Source: a candidate division KSB1 bacterium
GTDB lineage: Bacteria; Zhuqueibacterota; Zhuqueibacteria; JANLFK01; Oleimicrobiaceae
Length of the DNA stretch: 64,000 nucleotides
NCBI GenBank assembly: GCA_024655945.1
Contig: JANLFK010000005.1
Coordinates: 186,317 to 250,316, forward strand
Direction: 5' to 3'
Within the stretch, counting starts at the first letter, position 1. The number at the start of each line of letters is the position of its first letter. Positions 1 through 9,032 of this stretch are shown here, piece by piece. Below the pieces are notes generated by a model. That model did not search any database and was not told the DNA's origin. It saw only the letters and a list, made by a program, of their open reading frames with translations. The position numbers and the translations under genes are program-made.

Positions 1-375
1 CTGCAGGTCTAGTGGGCTCAACTCGTGGCGGGCATCGGTGATGAGCACCACACCGCGCAGCGCCGCGCAACCTTCCAAATAGGCAGTGACGAGCTCACCC
101 CACTGCTCGCGCGCCTGGCGCGAAACCTGCGCAAAGCCGTACCCGGGCAGGTCCACGAAGTAGACGGCGTCGTTGATCAGGTAGAAGTTCAGATGGCGGG
201 TCTTGCCCGGGGTGCTGCTCACCAGCGCCAGCTTACGCCGGCCCACCAGGCAATTGATGAGGCTGGACTTGCCCACGTTGGATCGCCCGGCAAAGGCGAT
301 CTGCGGGCGCTCATCGCGGGGCAGTTGCGTCAGCACAGCGACCGTGCGCGCGAACTCGGCCTTGGTCACTTTCAT
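1..375 (-). CDS. engB: Ribosome biogenesis GTPase EngB/YsxC, truncated by window edge
   Basis: This is a TRAFAC-class GTPase that helps assemble the large ribosomal subunit in the cytoplasm. The 125 visible residues are the N-terminal part. They begin MKVTKAEF and contain the P-loop GRSNVGKSS, the switch I region TPGKT and the G3 motif DLPGYG. The NKxD-equivalent and C-terminus lie outside the window. The ATG at 375 is preceded by GGGAGGGG at good spacing. It follows clpX on the same strand after 75 bp and is probably the last or a late gene of the tig-clpP-clpX run. Family assignment is secure. Confidence 0.95.
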   Translation of the reverse strand, partial: MKVTKAEFARTVAVLTQLPRDERPQIAFAGRSNVGKSSLINCLVGRRKLALVSSTPGKTRHLNFYLINDAVYFVDLPGYGFAQVSRQAREQWGELVTAYLEGCAALRGVVLITDARHELSPLDLQ

Positions 376-413
376 CCCGACCCCTCCCTTCTGCACGCAC
401 TCGGCTCAAGGCA

Positions 414-429
414 AGGCGGCATGCCGCCT
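414..429. repeat. 16-bp perfect palindrome between clpX and engB
   Basis: AGGCGGCATGCCGCCT is a perfect palindrome in the 75-bp clpX-engB gap. No T-tract follows it in either direction, so it is a poor intrinsic terminator. It may be an RNA hairpin or a protein site, and its function is unknown. Confidence 0.5.
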
Positions 430-450
430 GTTCCCCCTCCTTGGCCCGCC

Positions 451-1692
<1,242 letters not shown>

Positions 1693-1741
1693 GACTTCAC
1701 TCCGCTACAGACCGGGACGCGCCGCTCTCTCCTGAAGGGCG

Positions 1742-2350
1742 TCACTTGCTTGCCTTCTTCCTTGCCAACTCTTTACGGGTAAGAACCTCGTCGATGATGC
1801 CGTATTCCTTTGCCTCTTCGGCCGACATGAAGAAGTTGCGGTCCGTGTCGCGCGCAATCTTCTCCACCGGCTGCCCTGTGTGGTCGGCCAGGATCTCGTT
1901 CAACTTCTCGCGCAGCAGCAGAATCTCCTTGGCGTGAATCTCAATGTCCGAGGCCTGCCCCTGTGCCCCACCCATGGGCTGATGGATCATGATCCGCGAA
2001 TGCGGCAGTGCGGAGCGCTTCCCCTTGGCGCCGGCTGCCAGAAGCAGCGCCCCCAGGCTGGAGGCTTGCCCCATGCAAATGGTCGCCACATTCGGCTGAA
2101 TGTACTGCATCGTGTCGTAGATGGCCAGGCCGGAGGAGACGATGCCGCCCGGGGTGTTCAAGTACAGGTAGACATCCTTTTCCGGGTCCTCTGCCTCCAA
2201 GAACAGCATCTGTGCAATGACCAGGCTCGCCACGGCATCGTCAATGGCCGTGCCGATGAAGATAATGCGCTCCTTGAGGAGGCGCGAGAATATGTCGTAG
2301 GCGCGTTCCCCTCGACCCGTCTGCTCAATCACAATCGGTACCAGACCCAT
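1742..2350 (-). CDS. clpP: ClpP protease subunit with Asn at the triad Asp position
   Basis: ClpP is the serine peptidase chamber of ClpXP. At 202 residues it has the usual length. The nucleophile S98 (GQASSLG) and H123 (IMIHQPMGG) are present. The motif that normally reads DTDRD is DTDRN here, so position 172, the catalytic Asp in S. aureus-type numbering, is Asn. The codon AAC is clear in the sequence. Listeria monocytogenes ClpP1 is a known ClpP with the same substitution. The start ATG has GAGG upstream, and the gap to tig is 24 bp. Whether another ClpP exists elsewhere in the genome cannot be seen here. Confidence 0.95.
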   Translation of the reverse strand: MGLVPIVIEQTGRGERAYDIFSRLLKERIIFIGTAIDDAVASLVIAQMLFLEAEDPEKDVYLYLNTPGGIVSSGLAIYDTMQYIQPNVATICMGQASSLGALLLAAGAKGKRSALPHSRIMIHQPMGGAQGQASDIEIHAKEILLLREKLNEILADHTGQPVEKIARDTDRNFFMSAEEAKEYGIIDEVLTRKELARKKASK

Positions 2351-2374
2351 GTCGTCACCTCGTCTGTTCTCTCG

Positions 2375-3712
2375 TCAAAACTGCCCCGCAGGGCTTGCGG
2401 TTACCACCAACGGATGTGCCCCATGCTCTTTGTGCTTCACCTTGCGCTCTTTGATTTTGGCGTGGCGCGCGATGACATCCAGCACGCGCTGCTCAAGCAA
2501 GCTGCGCCTGATGCGGCGCCGCGTTTTCTCGTCGACCTGCTCGAAGCGTTCCGCGCGCCCTTCGCCCTTTGCTTGCTCGCGCATAGCCGCGATGGCCTGT
2601 TCCACGTCTTGCTCGGTGACTTCGATTTTCTCTGCTCTGGCAATCTGGTCGCGGATGAGCTCCCACTTGACCCACCAGATGGCATCCGGGCGCAGCTTCT
2701 CGCGCAGCGTCCTCTCATCGAGGCGGCGGGTGCTCTCCTTGCGCGCCATTTCGATGAGCCCGTCCAGGTAGGCCTCTACCATGTGAGCGGGAGCATCGAA
2801 GTTATTGGCCTTGATGACTTCGTCCATGAGGCGTCGCCGGAGCTGCTCCTGGGCCTCTTCGGCATAATGGGCGGCCAACTGCTCGCGCACGTAGCTGCGC
2901 AACTCCGCCAGGGACTCGAAATCCCCCACGTCCTTGGCCAAATCGTCGTCGATGTCCGGGAGCTCTCTCTTCAGGATCTCTTTAACCGTGACCTCGAACA
3001 GGTCTTCGACCTGTCGCGGCGGTTCGTTGGCTTTGGCTGGAGGGGCCGGGCGCACCAGCCGCACGCGTCGCCTTTCGCCCACCTGCGCTCCCAGCAGCTG
3101 GCGACTGAAAGCAGCATGCTCCTCGGTAGCCGGCGATTCGCGGAGCTCGAGGCGTCGATCTGCATACCGCTCCCCTAAGATGGGCACCCCGGTGCGGTCT
3201 AAGCGCTGCACGTCGATGGTCACGATGTGCCCGAGCTCGGCGCCGCCTTCCACCGCAGTGCTCATCGCATTGTCGCGGCGGATCTTCTCCAGCATCTCGT
3301 CTACGTCCTGGTCGCTCACCCGGTAGACCTCGTGTTCCACCGTGAGCCCCTTGTAGTGCTCCACGCGGATCTCCGGTTCCACATCGACCAGAAGCGTGAC
3401 CGTCAAGCCGTCGTCGGGGTCGAAGTTGGTCTCCGTGATGCGCCCCGACCCGACTGGCTTCAGGCCATATTGGTCGATGATGCCAGGGTAGACTTCCGAG
3501 ACCAACTCCTCAAACACCGCCGCTTCGATCTCTTTGCCAAACATTTCCCGAAGAAGCGAGCGGGGCACTTTCCCCTTGCGAAACCCCTGCAATGCCACGC
3601 GCTTCTGATATTGGGCGTACGCCTCCTCCAGCTTCGGCGTCACCGTTTCCGCCGGAAAGGCGATGGTCACTTGCTTCTGCCACTGTTCTCTGTCCTGAAT
3701 GTCGACTCGCAA
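2375..3712 (-). CDS. tig: Trigger factor, ribosome-associated chaperone
   Basis: Trigger factor binds nascent chains at the ribosome exit tunnel. The N-terminal domain carries the ribosome-docking signature GFRKGKVP. A PPIase-like middle domain and a helical C-terminal domain follow. I chose the TTG at 3712 as start: AAGGAG lies 6 bp before it, and the resulting N-terminus MRVDIQDREQW aligns with known trigger factors. A TTG at 3730 is also in frame but its ribosome-binding site would abut the start. The gene leads tig-clpP-clpX. A strong terminator hairpin sits only about 28 bp upstream of the start, so expression may depend on readthrough from tRNA-Leu or on an unseen promoter. Confidence 0.95.
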   Translation of the reverse strand: MRVDIQDREQWQKQVTIAFPAETVTPKLEEAYAQYQKRVALQGFRKGKVPRSLLREMFGKEIEAAVFEELVSEVYPGIIDQYGLKPVGSGRITETNFDPDDGLTVTLLVDVEPEIRVEHYKGLTVEHEVYRVSDQDVDEMLEKIRRDNAMSTAVEGGAELGHIVTIDVQRLDRTGVPILGERYADRRLELRESPATEEHAAFSRQLLGAQVGERRRVRLVRPAPPAKANEPPRQVEDLFEVTVKEILKRELPDIDDDLAKDVGDFESLAELRSYVREQLAAHYAEEAQEQLRRRLMDEVIKANNFDAPAHMVEAYLDGLIEMARKESTRRLDERTLREKLRPDAIWWVKWELIRDQIARAEKIEVTEQDVEQAIAAMREQAKGEGRAERFEQVDEKTRRRIRRSLLEQRVLDVIARHAKIKERKVKHKEHGAHPLVVTASPAGQF

Positions 3713-3739
3713 TAACTTCTCCTTGTTCAATCCTTTCGC

Positions 3740-3762
3740 AAAAAAAGAACCGCCGAGCGGTT
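3740..3762 (-). terminator. Intrinsic terminator/attenuator between tRNA-Leu and tig
   Basis: On the minus strand AACCGC-TCG-GCGGTT forms a 6-bp hairpin followed by one C and seven T residues. It ends about 28 nt before the chosen tig start. It would terminate the tRNA-Leu transcript or attenuate transcription into tig. Confidence 0.8.
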
Positions 3763-3861
3763 TCCGATTTTCCTCGCCATCCTGATCTGCGTGAGGAGCA
3801 CAGGCAGGGTGAAGGCTCCTGCTGCAGGTTCTTGTCCGCAGGGAGCGTGCCCTCCATCACC

Positions 3862-3948
3862 TGGTGCGAGAGGGGGGACTCGAACCCCCACGCCGTAAAG
3901 GCACTAGATCCTAAGTCTAGCGCGTCTGCCAAACTCCGCCACTCTCGC
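3862..3948 (-). tRNA. tRNA-Leu (anticodon UAG)
   Basis: The cloverleaf can be folded by hand. The acceptor stem is GCGAGAG/CTCTCGC with an encoded ACCA 3' end. The anticodon stem CTAGA/TCTAG encloses the loop CTTAGGA, giving anticodon TAG, which reads CUA Leu. A class II long variable arm and the T-loop GGTTCGAGTCC are present. The length is 87 nt with CCA. A near-consensus promoter lies directly upstream. Confidence 0.95.
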
Positions 3949-3961
3949 CAAACGCGGCGTT

Positions 3962-3990
3962 AATATACATATTTTTGCCTGCATTGTCAA
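3962..3990 (-). promoter_or_regulatory. Sigma70-type promoter for tRNA-Leu
   Basis: Minus strand: TTGACA (3990-3985), a 17-bp spacer and TATATT (3967-3962). The predicted transcription start is a few bases before the mature tRNA 5' end at 3948. Confidence 0.85.
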
Positions 3991-4073
3991 CCGTTTTGTC
4001 CCGGAGGGAGCGACGCGGCGTGAGGTTGTGTGGTGGCTGCGAGAATGGTTCTTGCACCGCCGCAAGACAGAAG

Positions 4074-4093
4074 AGGCCCCAACAGCGGGGCCT
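4074..4093 (-). terminator. Hairpin after the NtrC-like regulator
   Basis: AGGCCCC and GGGGCCT form a perfect 7-bp stem with a 6-nt loop, 26 bp past the regulator stop codon. The sequence after it on the minus strand (CTTCTGTCTT) is only moderately T-rich, so termination is plausible but not certain. Confidence 0.55.
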
Positions 4094-4118
4094 CCGGAGC
4101 CGATTGCCTGGGAAAGAC

Positions 4119-5477
4119 CTACTTGCGAAGCTTGTACTTTTCCAGCTTGTTGTAGAGAGTGCCGCGGCTGACGCCGAGGATATCGGCAGTCTTGCTGATG
4201 TTGCCTTTGGTTTCCGTGAGCACCTGCTCGATAAGGGCCTCCTCCGCCGCCTCCAGACGACGGTCTTCCAGGCGGAGATGAACCACCTTCGGATCTGCAG
4301 GGGGAAGGATTTCTTCTGGCAGGTCGGCGATTTCAACCTTTTCGCCGCGCGCCCGGATGACCGCCCGCTCCACGGCATTGCGCAACTCGCGTACATTGCC
4401 CGGCCAGTCGTACCGGGTGAGCACTTCCTCCGCCGCCGTCGAGAAGCCGCGGATCCGTTTGCCGGTAGCGTCGCAATAGTAGTCGAGGTAGTACTCGGCC
4501 AGTGGCAATATGTCCTCAGGGTGGCGACGCAGAGGTGGAATGCTGACAGAGACTACGTTGAGCTTGTAGTAAAGGTCCTCGCGGAATTTTCCCTGGTCGA
4601 CCAGCTCGGCCAAGTTCTCGCGCGTGGACGAGATGAGGCGCACATCCAGCCCGTAGGTGGTCACTCCGTCCGCTCCCTGGATTTCCCGCTCCTGCAGTGC
4701 CTGTACCAATTTGCCCTGGATGGGAATCGGCAGAGCAGCTACCTCGTCCAGGTAAACCGTGCCGCCGGTGATCAAGGGACTGCTTTGCACCGACGGACGC
4801 CGCAGGTCGGCCATCTCTGGGTCGCCGCCAAAGAGTTGCGCCTGCAACTGGTTGGTGCTGAGGGTACTGCAACTGACCTTGAGATAGGGATTGAGGCGTC
4901 TGGGGCTCAAGCAGTGGATGGTGCGGCTGAACAGCTCTTTGCCTGTGCCAGGCTCCCCCATGAGCAGGATGGGGGCGTTGGAGTTGGCCACCGTTCCCAC
5001 TTGGTGGCAGACGTTGCGCATCCGCCTGGAGACGCAGACCACGCCGCTGAACCGGCACTCGCGGCAGTGGCCGAGGAGGAGGGCATCGCTCAGACCTCGC
5101 CTGGCCACCCGCTCGGCAGTACGCTCCAGGGCAAAGAGCACCTGCGAGGGCCGCGCCGGCTTGAGCAAGTAGTCCACTGCCCCGTTCTTCAGCGCGACGA
5201 TGGCATCGTTGATGGCCCCGTAGCCCGCCATCACCACCACGGCGCACTCGGGTTGCTCGGCGCGAATCCTGCGCAGCAGCCTGACTTCCTCCACCGGCGG
5301 GTTCTTCATCGACAAGAGGACAAAGTCGTAGCCTTCCCCGCGCGCCAGTGCCTGCCACGCCTCTTCGAGTGTCCTGATGGCGACAATCGCCATCCCCTTC
5401 CGCGCCAAGGAGGCCTCTACCAGCGCCACCAGGTTCACATCCTCATCCACAAACAGGACCCTCTTCTCGCGCTCCAT
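4119..5477 (-). CDS. NtrC-like regulator with degenerate receiver and no GAFTGA motif
   Basis: Layout is that of a sigma54 enhancer-binding response regulator: receiver (about residues 5-120), AAA+ domain (about 135-370) and a C-terminal Fis-type helix-turn-helix (TKGNISKTADILGVSRGTLY). Walker A GEPGTGKE and Walker B VYLDEV are intact. The receiver keeps the acidic pocket (D11, E12, D13) and K106. The phospho-acceptor position is Ser (LLSMKN, S56) and the conserved Thr/Ser is Ala (A84). Where GAFTGA should follow LFG, the protein reads LFGGDPEMADLRR, so the sigma54-contacting loop is missing. A Cys cluster (HCRECRF...VVC) sits between receiver and AAA+ domain. Start at 5477 has GGAGGAAGG upstream. 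Probably a DNA-binding AAA+ regulator that is not phosphorylated and does not activate sigma54. Function is inferred. Confidence 0.85.
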   Translation of the reverse strand: MEREKRVLFVDEDVNLVALVEASLARKGMAIVAIRTLEEAWQALARGEGYDFVLLSMKNPPVEEVRLLRRIRAEQPECAVVVMAGYGAINDAIVALKNGAVDYLLKPARPSQVLFALERTAERVARRGLSDALLLGHCRECRFSGVVCVSRRMRNVCHQVGTVANSNAPILLMGEPGTGKELFSRTIHCLSPRRLNPYLKVSCSTLSTNQLQAQLFGGDPEMADLRRPSVQSSPLITGGTVYLDEVAALPIPIQGKLVQALQEREIQGADGVTTYGLDVRLISSTRENLAELVDQGKFREDLYYKLNVVSVSIPPLRRHPEDILPLAEYYLDYYCDATGKRIRGFSTAAEEVLTRYDWPGNVRELRNAVERAVIRARGEKVEIADLPEEILPPADPKVVHLRLEDRRLEAAEEALIEQVLTETKGNISKTADILGVSRGTLYNKLEKYKLRK

Positions 5478-5757
5478 GTTGCCTTCCTCCGACTCCACGC
5501 GCATAGTTCTCCGCTGCGGAATCCTGGGCGCGACGCCGTTTTCTCAGCCCCGGACTCTGCGGGAACGAGCAGGTTAGCGCAATGCGTGCAACCTCTGAAC
5601 CAGATGGAGTCGCCGCGTGGGCCTATGCGGCGAGAAAGCTCCGTTCACGGCTGATGGCCTTCACGCAATCATCATACCAAATGCTAGGCGCGCTGCCCCG
5701 CAACCCACACCTCCCTCTCGACCCTATCGAGGCACTGAGGGCCAAAAGTGCTCTGAA

Positions 5758-5786
5758 TATATACACAATTCTTGGCTAAAAGTCAA
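5758..5786 (-). promoter_or_regulatory. Sigma70-type promoter for the NtrC-like regulator
   Basis: Minus strand: TTGACT (5786-5781), exact 17-bp spacer, TATATA (5763-5758). The predicted start near 5750 leaves an untranslated leader of about 270 nt before the ATG at 5477. Confidence 0.75.
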
Positions 5787-5861
5787 GCAAATTCCGAAAA
5801 AACCGTGGGCGAAAGCCTGTGTCCTATCCCCTTCTGGGCCACCACATGCTCGCGCAGGGAC

Positions 5862-5900
5862 AAAAAAGGCGCGGAGTTACAGCTCGAACCTACCGCGCCT
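5862..5900 (-). terminator. Intrinsic terminator of the secreted-protein gene
   Basis: Minus strand: AGGCGCGG and CCGCGCCT form an 8-bp stem with an 18-nt loop, followed immediately by a run of six T residues. It lies about 100 bp after the stop codon at 6002. Confidence 0.85.
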
Positions 5901-5917
5901 CAACGTGCAAAAGCAAA

Positions 5918-5954
5918 GTGTCTCAGAACAAAACATTGTCTCTCCCTGAGACAC
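5918..5954 (-). repeat. 9-bp inverted repeat, possible first of tandem terminators
   Basis: GTGTCTCAG and CTGAGACAC are perfect 9-bp arms separated by 19 nt. On the minus strand the hairpin is followed by TTTGCTTTTG. It stands just before the strong terminator at 5900-5862 and may be a second, weaker terminator. Confidence 0.6.
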
Positions 5955-6001
5955 GCACCGCGCCTCTCAAGGCGGTCCTACCACTCATGTCACGTCTGAC
6001 G

Positions 6002-6553
6002 TCAACGTCTCGCCGCTATGCTGCTCTCCGTGTGCACCAGACGCAGGGTTTTGGTGCTCGCCCCATAGGAGATGTGCAGCGGCCGCGCTATATCAAACCA
6101 TTCAGGCAGCAGGAGTACGACCTGCCGCACTTCGTTGGCAGCGAGGAGCCCACCAGCCGCACGCTGTCCGTCCAAGGAGAACAGCTCGCGCTCCTCGCCC
6201 ACCACGACCGGTGTCCACTCACGCCCACCCTGGGCTACCCGAATCCGGTCGGGGTAAAAATAGGAGCCCTGTGGCGCCAGGGCCGAGACAGAAAGTATCA
6301 GCGGAATCACCTCGGTCCCCATGCTCTCGCGGGCTATGGCTACGAATCTATCGCTGTAGGCGACCGTAATGGTCAGCGCTCCGTCGGCGAGTCCAGGACG
6401 CACCACCATCGTGCGCAAATGCACGTTGGCATCCATTCCCGTAAGAACCTCAGCCGTGCCGGCGGCAAGCGCGCCTCCTCTGCCGCTTGTGGCCAATGCA
6501 CCCGCCACCATCACACCCATGAGAAACGAGCTCAGCAAGAGTCGTCGCACCAT
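6002..6553 (-). CDS. Secreted protein of unknown function
   Basis: A 183-residue protein with an N-terminal signal peptide (MVRRLLLSSFLMGVMVAGAL, then Ala-rich). The mature part looks like beta-rich soluble sequence with no catalytic motif I recognise. The start at 6553 is chosen because GGAGGA lies 4 bp upstream and it begins directly at the signal peptide; an upstream in-frame start would add 14 residues of unlikely leader. A sigma54-like promoter lies at 6612-6597 and two terminator-like hairpins follow, so it is probably a single-gene transcript. It neighbours the NtrC-like regulator, but a functional link is only suggested by position. Confidence 0.75.
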   Translation of the reverse strand: MVRRLLLSSFLMGVMVAGALATSGRGGALAAGTAEVLTGMDANVHLRTMVVRPGLADGALTITVAYSDRFVAIARESMGTEVIPLILSVSALAPQGSYFYPDRIRVAQGGREWTPVVVGEERELFSLDGQRAAGGLLAANEVRQVVLLLPEWFDIARPLHISYGASTKTLRLVHTESSIAARR

Positions 6554-6596
6554 GCATTCCTCCAAGGTCACCACTAACTCTTCTGGGCCTTGCACT

Positions 6597-6612
6597 TACA
6601 ATCTTCGTGCCA
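6597..6612 (-). promoter_or_regulatory. Sigma54-like promoter (-24/-12)
   Basis: Minus strand: TGGCACG, 4 bp, TTGTA. The -24 element matches the sigma54 consensus exactly. The -12 element is TTGTA instead of TTGCA. It lies 44 bp upstream of the secreted-protein ATG, on the right strand and at a sensible distance. By rough expectation such a match is uncommon by chance in 64 kb, but the -12 deviation keeps confidence moderate. Confidence 0.45.
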
Positions 6613-6721
6613 CAAGAAAGGTGCGATCGGCAGGTGTGATAAGCGGCGGATTTTCAAAAATGAGGCAGCCTGGCGCCCCTTGCCGCACCTGGGCACCGAC
6701 TGCGCGAGGACGAAGCGTTGT

Positions 6722-8503
6722 TCACGCGTGAGACAAAGGCGAGTGGCGCTGCCAGCGGTCCGGCACGCCACGCAGCAGCAAGCGTCCGACCAACATGAGC
6801 AGCGCGAGCGCAGCCACTGCGGCCTTGTACTTGACCTCATCACCGTAGGCGCCCAGCGCGTATACCACCGTCCCCCAGAGCAAGGGTCCGGTGATGGCTG
6901 CCGCCTTTCCCGAAAGCGAGTACAAGCCAAAGAACTCGCCCAGCCTCGCCGCGGGGACCAGGGTCACCAACAGGGGCCTGGCCGAGGTCCAGGTACCGCC
7001 CAAGAACATGCCGATGGCGCAGGCCAGACCCCAAAAGAGGGCCCTGTTGTCGATGGCTACCACCAGCACCAGAGAAACAATCCACCCGGTGAGCACCACC
7101 GTGAGCGCAGACTTGGGACCGAACCGGTCGGTAAGAAGGCCGAAGAGAAAAGAACCGATGGCGGCGGCAGTGGTGGCTACTAAGAAGAACGGCACCACCA
7201 CATCGCTGGAAAAGCCCACCACTTTCACGGCATACACCGCCATGAAAATGATAATCGTCTCCACAGCTTCCTCATAGAAAAACTTGGCTGCCAGGAAGCG
7301 CAGCACCCCAGGCGTCTCTTTGGATTTGGCAAGCCCCGCCACGATGCGCTGCGCCGTCTCCTCGAACTCATGTGCTCCAGGAAAGACCGGCTGCAGGATC
7401 TTGCGGAGCACGAAACGGTGGTAAGCAGCCAGAACGCTGCCCACCTCGACGCGCCCGGACTCGCCTTGCAGCCTTCGGGCGGCAAGACGCCACAGAACAC
7501 AGCCTCCCACGGCTAAGGGCGCGGCAAGGAGAAAAGGAACATAGGCGGCGGCGGGCAGGGCGGCCTGCAGCGAGTTTCGCGCCATCTCCCTTGTCTTTGA
7601 CGGCACCGGCTGGCGGTCCCGCACAAACACAAAGGTGGGTATGGCCGTGAGCAGGAAGAGGAAGCCAGTGGGTAGGAAGCTTCCGACATGCCCCCACCCG
7701 CCCTGATGCCGGTACAATCGCCAGGTGCGGACATCTTCGTGGACGGGCGCCTGCCAGCGCACCATCACCGCGCGCCGCGCGCCTTCCCCCTGAGGCGCCA
7801 AGGTCGTGTCCCGCGCCTGAATACGCATGGGCAGGGCCCTCGCTTTCCCCTGCGCGTCGACAGCCTTCAGGATATACTCATAGTGGGCATCGCGGCCCAC
7901 ACTCACATCAAGGTAGGCGCGCTCCCCACCCTCAAGGCGTGCGACCTCCACCTCTTGCCCGCGCAAAAACGGCACTTCTATCCCCAGGAACTCTATCCCG
8001 CCAGTGACGAAAGGCATGACCACCAGCAGGCCAAAGAAGCTCCCAAGGTAACCCACGGCGACCCCGTACCCGGAGATTTTGCCCATCGTGCGCGGGGTAC
8101 TGACCTCTGGCAAGAGGGCATTGTAGAAGACCAAGCTCCCCTGGTAGGCAAAGTTCGCCAAAATGTAGAACAGGAGGGCACACAAGGCGGTGGGCAGACC
8201 AGGCATGCCGAGCGCACCCACGATGCCGATCATGGCCGTGCCCGCTACGCAGAGCAGGGTCAGTGCGATGAGATACGGCATGCGCGCCCGAAAACGATCC
8301 GAGACCACGCCCAAGACCGGCATGGTCAGCCCCACCAGCACCATGGAAAGGGAGTTGCCAACACTCACCCAGATGTCCTCCATGGCAAGGTTGACCGTCA
8401 TCCACAGCGGGAAGTACATGGTCACCACATTCATGGAGTAGATGGTGTTGGCAAAGTCGTAGAGGATCCATGAGGCAACGGCACGGGCAGGTGCACGGCG
8501 CAT
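6722..8503 (-). CDS. UMF1/Atg22-type MFS permease with a large soluble insert
   Basis: The N-terminus (ASWILYDFANTIYS) carries the signature of the UMF1 / Atg22-like branch of the major facilitator superfamily. The 593-residue protein is longer than the roughly 420-450 usual for bacterial members. The excess is a hydrophilic insert of about 115 residues (about 190-305) after the first six membrane segments. Its second half (MVRWQAPVHEDVRTWRLYRH) resembles a fibronectin type III strand pattern. Six further membrane segments follow, with the MFS loop DRFGPKS. Substrate unknown. Start ATG at 8503 has GGGAG upstream. It lies on the minus strand after a 72-bp gap from the Roadblock gene. Confidence 0.85.
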   Translation of the reverse strand: MRRAPARAVASWILYDFANTIYSMNVVTMYFPLWMTVNLAMEDIWVSVGNSLSMVLVGLTMPVLGVVSDRFRARMPYLIALTLLCVAGTAMIGIVGALGMPGLPTALCALLFYILANFAYQGSLVFYNALLPEVSTPRTMGKISGYGVAVGYLGSFFGLLVVMPFVTGGIEFLGIEVPFLRGQEVEVARLEGGERAYLDVSVGRDAHYEYILKAVDAQGKARALPMRIQARDTTLAPQGEGARRAVMVRWQAPVHEDVRTWRLYRHQGGWGHVGSFLPTGFLFLLTAIPTFVFVRDRQPVPSKTREMARNSLQAALPAAAYVPFLLAAPLAVGGCVLWRLAARRLQGESGRVEVGSVLAAYHRFVLRKILQPVFPGAHEFEETAQRIVAGLAKSKETPGVLRFLAAKFFYEEAVETIIIFMAVYAVKVVGFSSDVVVPFFLVATTAAAIGSFLFGLLTDRFGPKSALTVVLTGWIVSLVLVVAIDNRALFWGLACAIGMFLGGTWTSARPLLVTLVPAARLGEFFGLYSLSGKAAAITGPLLWGTVVYALGAYGDEVKYKAAVAALALLMLVGRLLLRGVPDRWQRHSPLSHA

Positions 8504-8575
8504 GCTGCCTTACTCCCTGTGTGCTGGGAATTGAGGATGCGGAAACCACCGGCGCGCGCAAAGCTCCGCCGCCGG

Positions 8576-9019
8576 CTACTCGCGGGTAACTTGTCCGATC
8601 AGACGCACCAGGCGATTGGTGAGGCCGCGAAAGCTCTTGTGGGGAGCCACCACGGCCGCCAACACCGCTGGCTGCCCGAACGCCTGGACGGAGCGGAGGA
8701 CAATCTTTCGCCCGCCTTGGTCTTCAAGCAGAACCTCGGCCAGTTTCGCCATCCCCCCCAGCTGCGTGGCGGTCCGCTGCACCTGCTCCAATACGATGGC
8801 GATCTCTGCCAAGAGATCTTGGTTGACCGCGGTCTCCCCGGCCACACCGGCAAGCGGTAGGCCGTCGATGGTGAAGAGATACGCCGCTTCATAATGCCCA
8901 AGGCGAATGAGCTGGAGCATCTGCTGCTCGATGAACTGCTGTGGCCCCAGCACCTGCGCGCCTTCATCCGGGGCCACCTCCGGCTGCGTCTCGACCTTGT
9001 CAAAGTTCAGGTGGAGCAT
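8576..9019 (-). CDS. Roadblock/LC7-like protein, downstream partner of MglA
   Basis: A 147-residue protein. Its core (about 30-140) has the alternating pattern of Roadblock/LC7 folds, with a strand (AAYLFTIDGLPLAG), a helix, and further strands with a basic C-terminus. Roadblock proteins such as MglB act as GTPase-activating or scaffolding partners of MglA-type Ras-like GTPases. It lies 13 bp after mglA with AGGAG before the ATG, so it is very likely co-translated. The match is weaker than for the upstream Roadblock gene, so the family call is probable, not certain. Confidence 0.65.
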   Translation of the reverse strand: MLHLNFDKVETQPEVAPDEGAQVLGPQQFIEQQMLQLIRLGHYEAAYLFTIDGLPLAGVAGETAVNQDLLAEIAIVLEQVQRTATQLGGMAKLAEVLLEDQGGRKIVLRSVQAFGQPAVLAAVVAPHKSFRGLTNRLVRLIGQVTRE

Positions 9020-9032
9020 CCTCTATCGGCTC

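Larger units (their letters stand above)
5478..6001. other. Intergenic region: terminators and a long leader
   Basis: This 524-bp gap holds no convincing gene. It contains, in minus-strand order, an inverted repeat (5954-5918) and a terminator (5900-5862) for the upstream secreted-protein gene. A promoter (5786-5758) for the NtrC-like regulator follows. The implied regulator leader is about 245 nt and shows no riboswitch I recognise. Confidence 0.6.
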
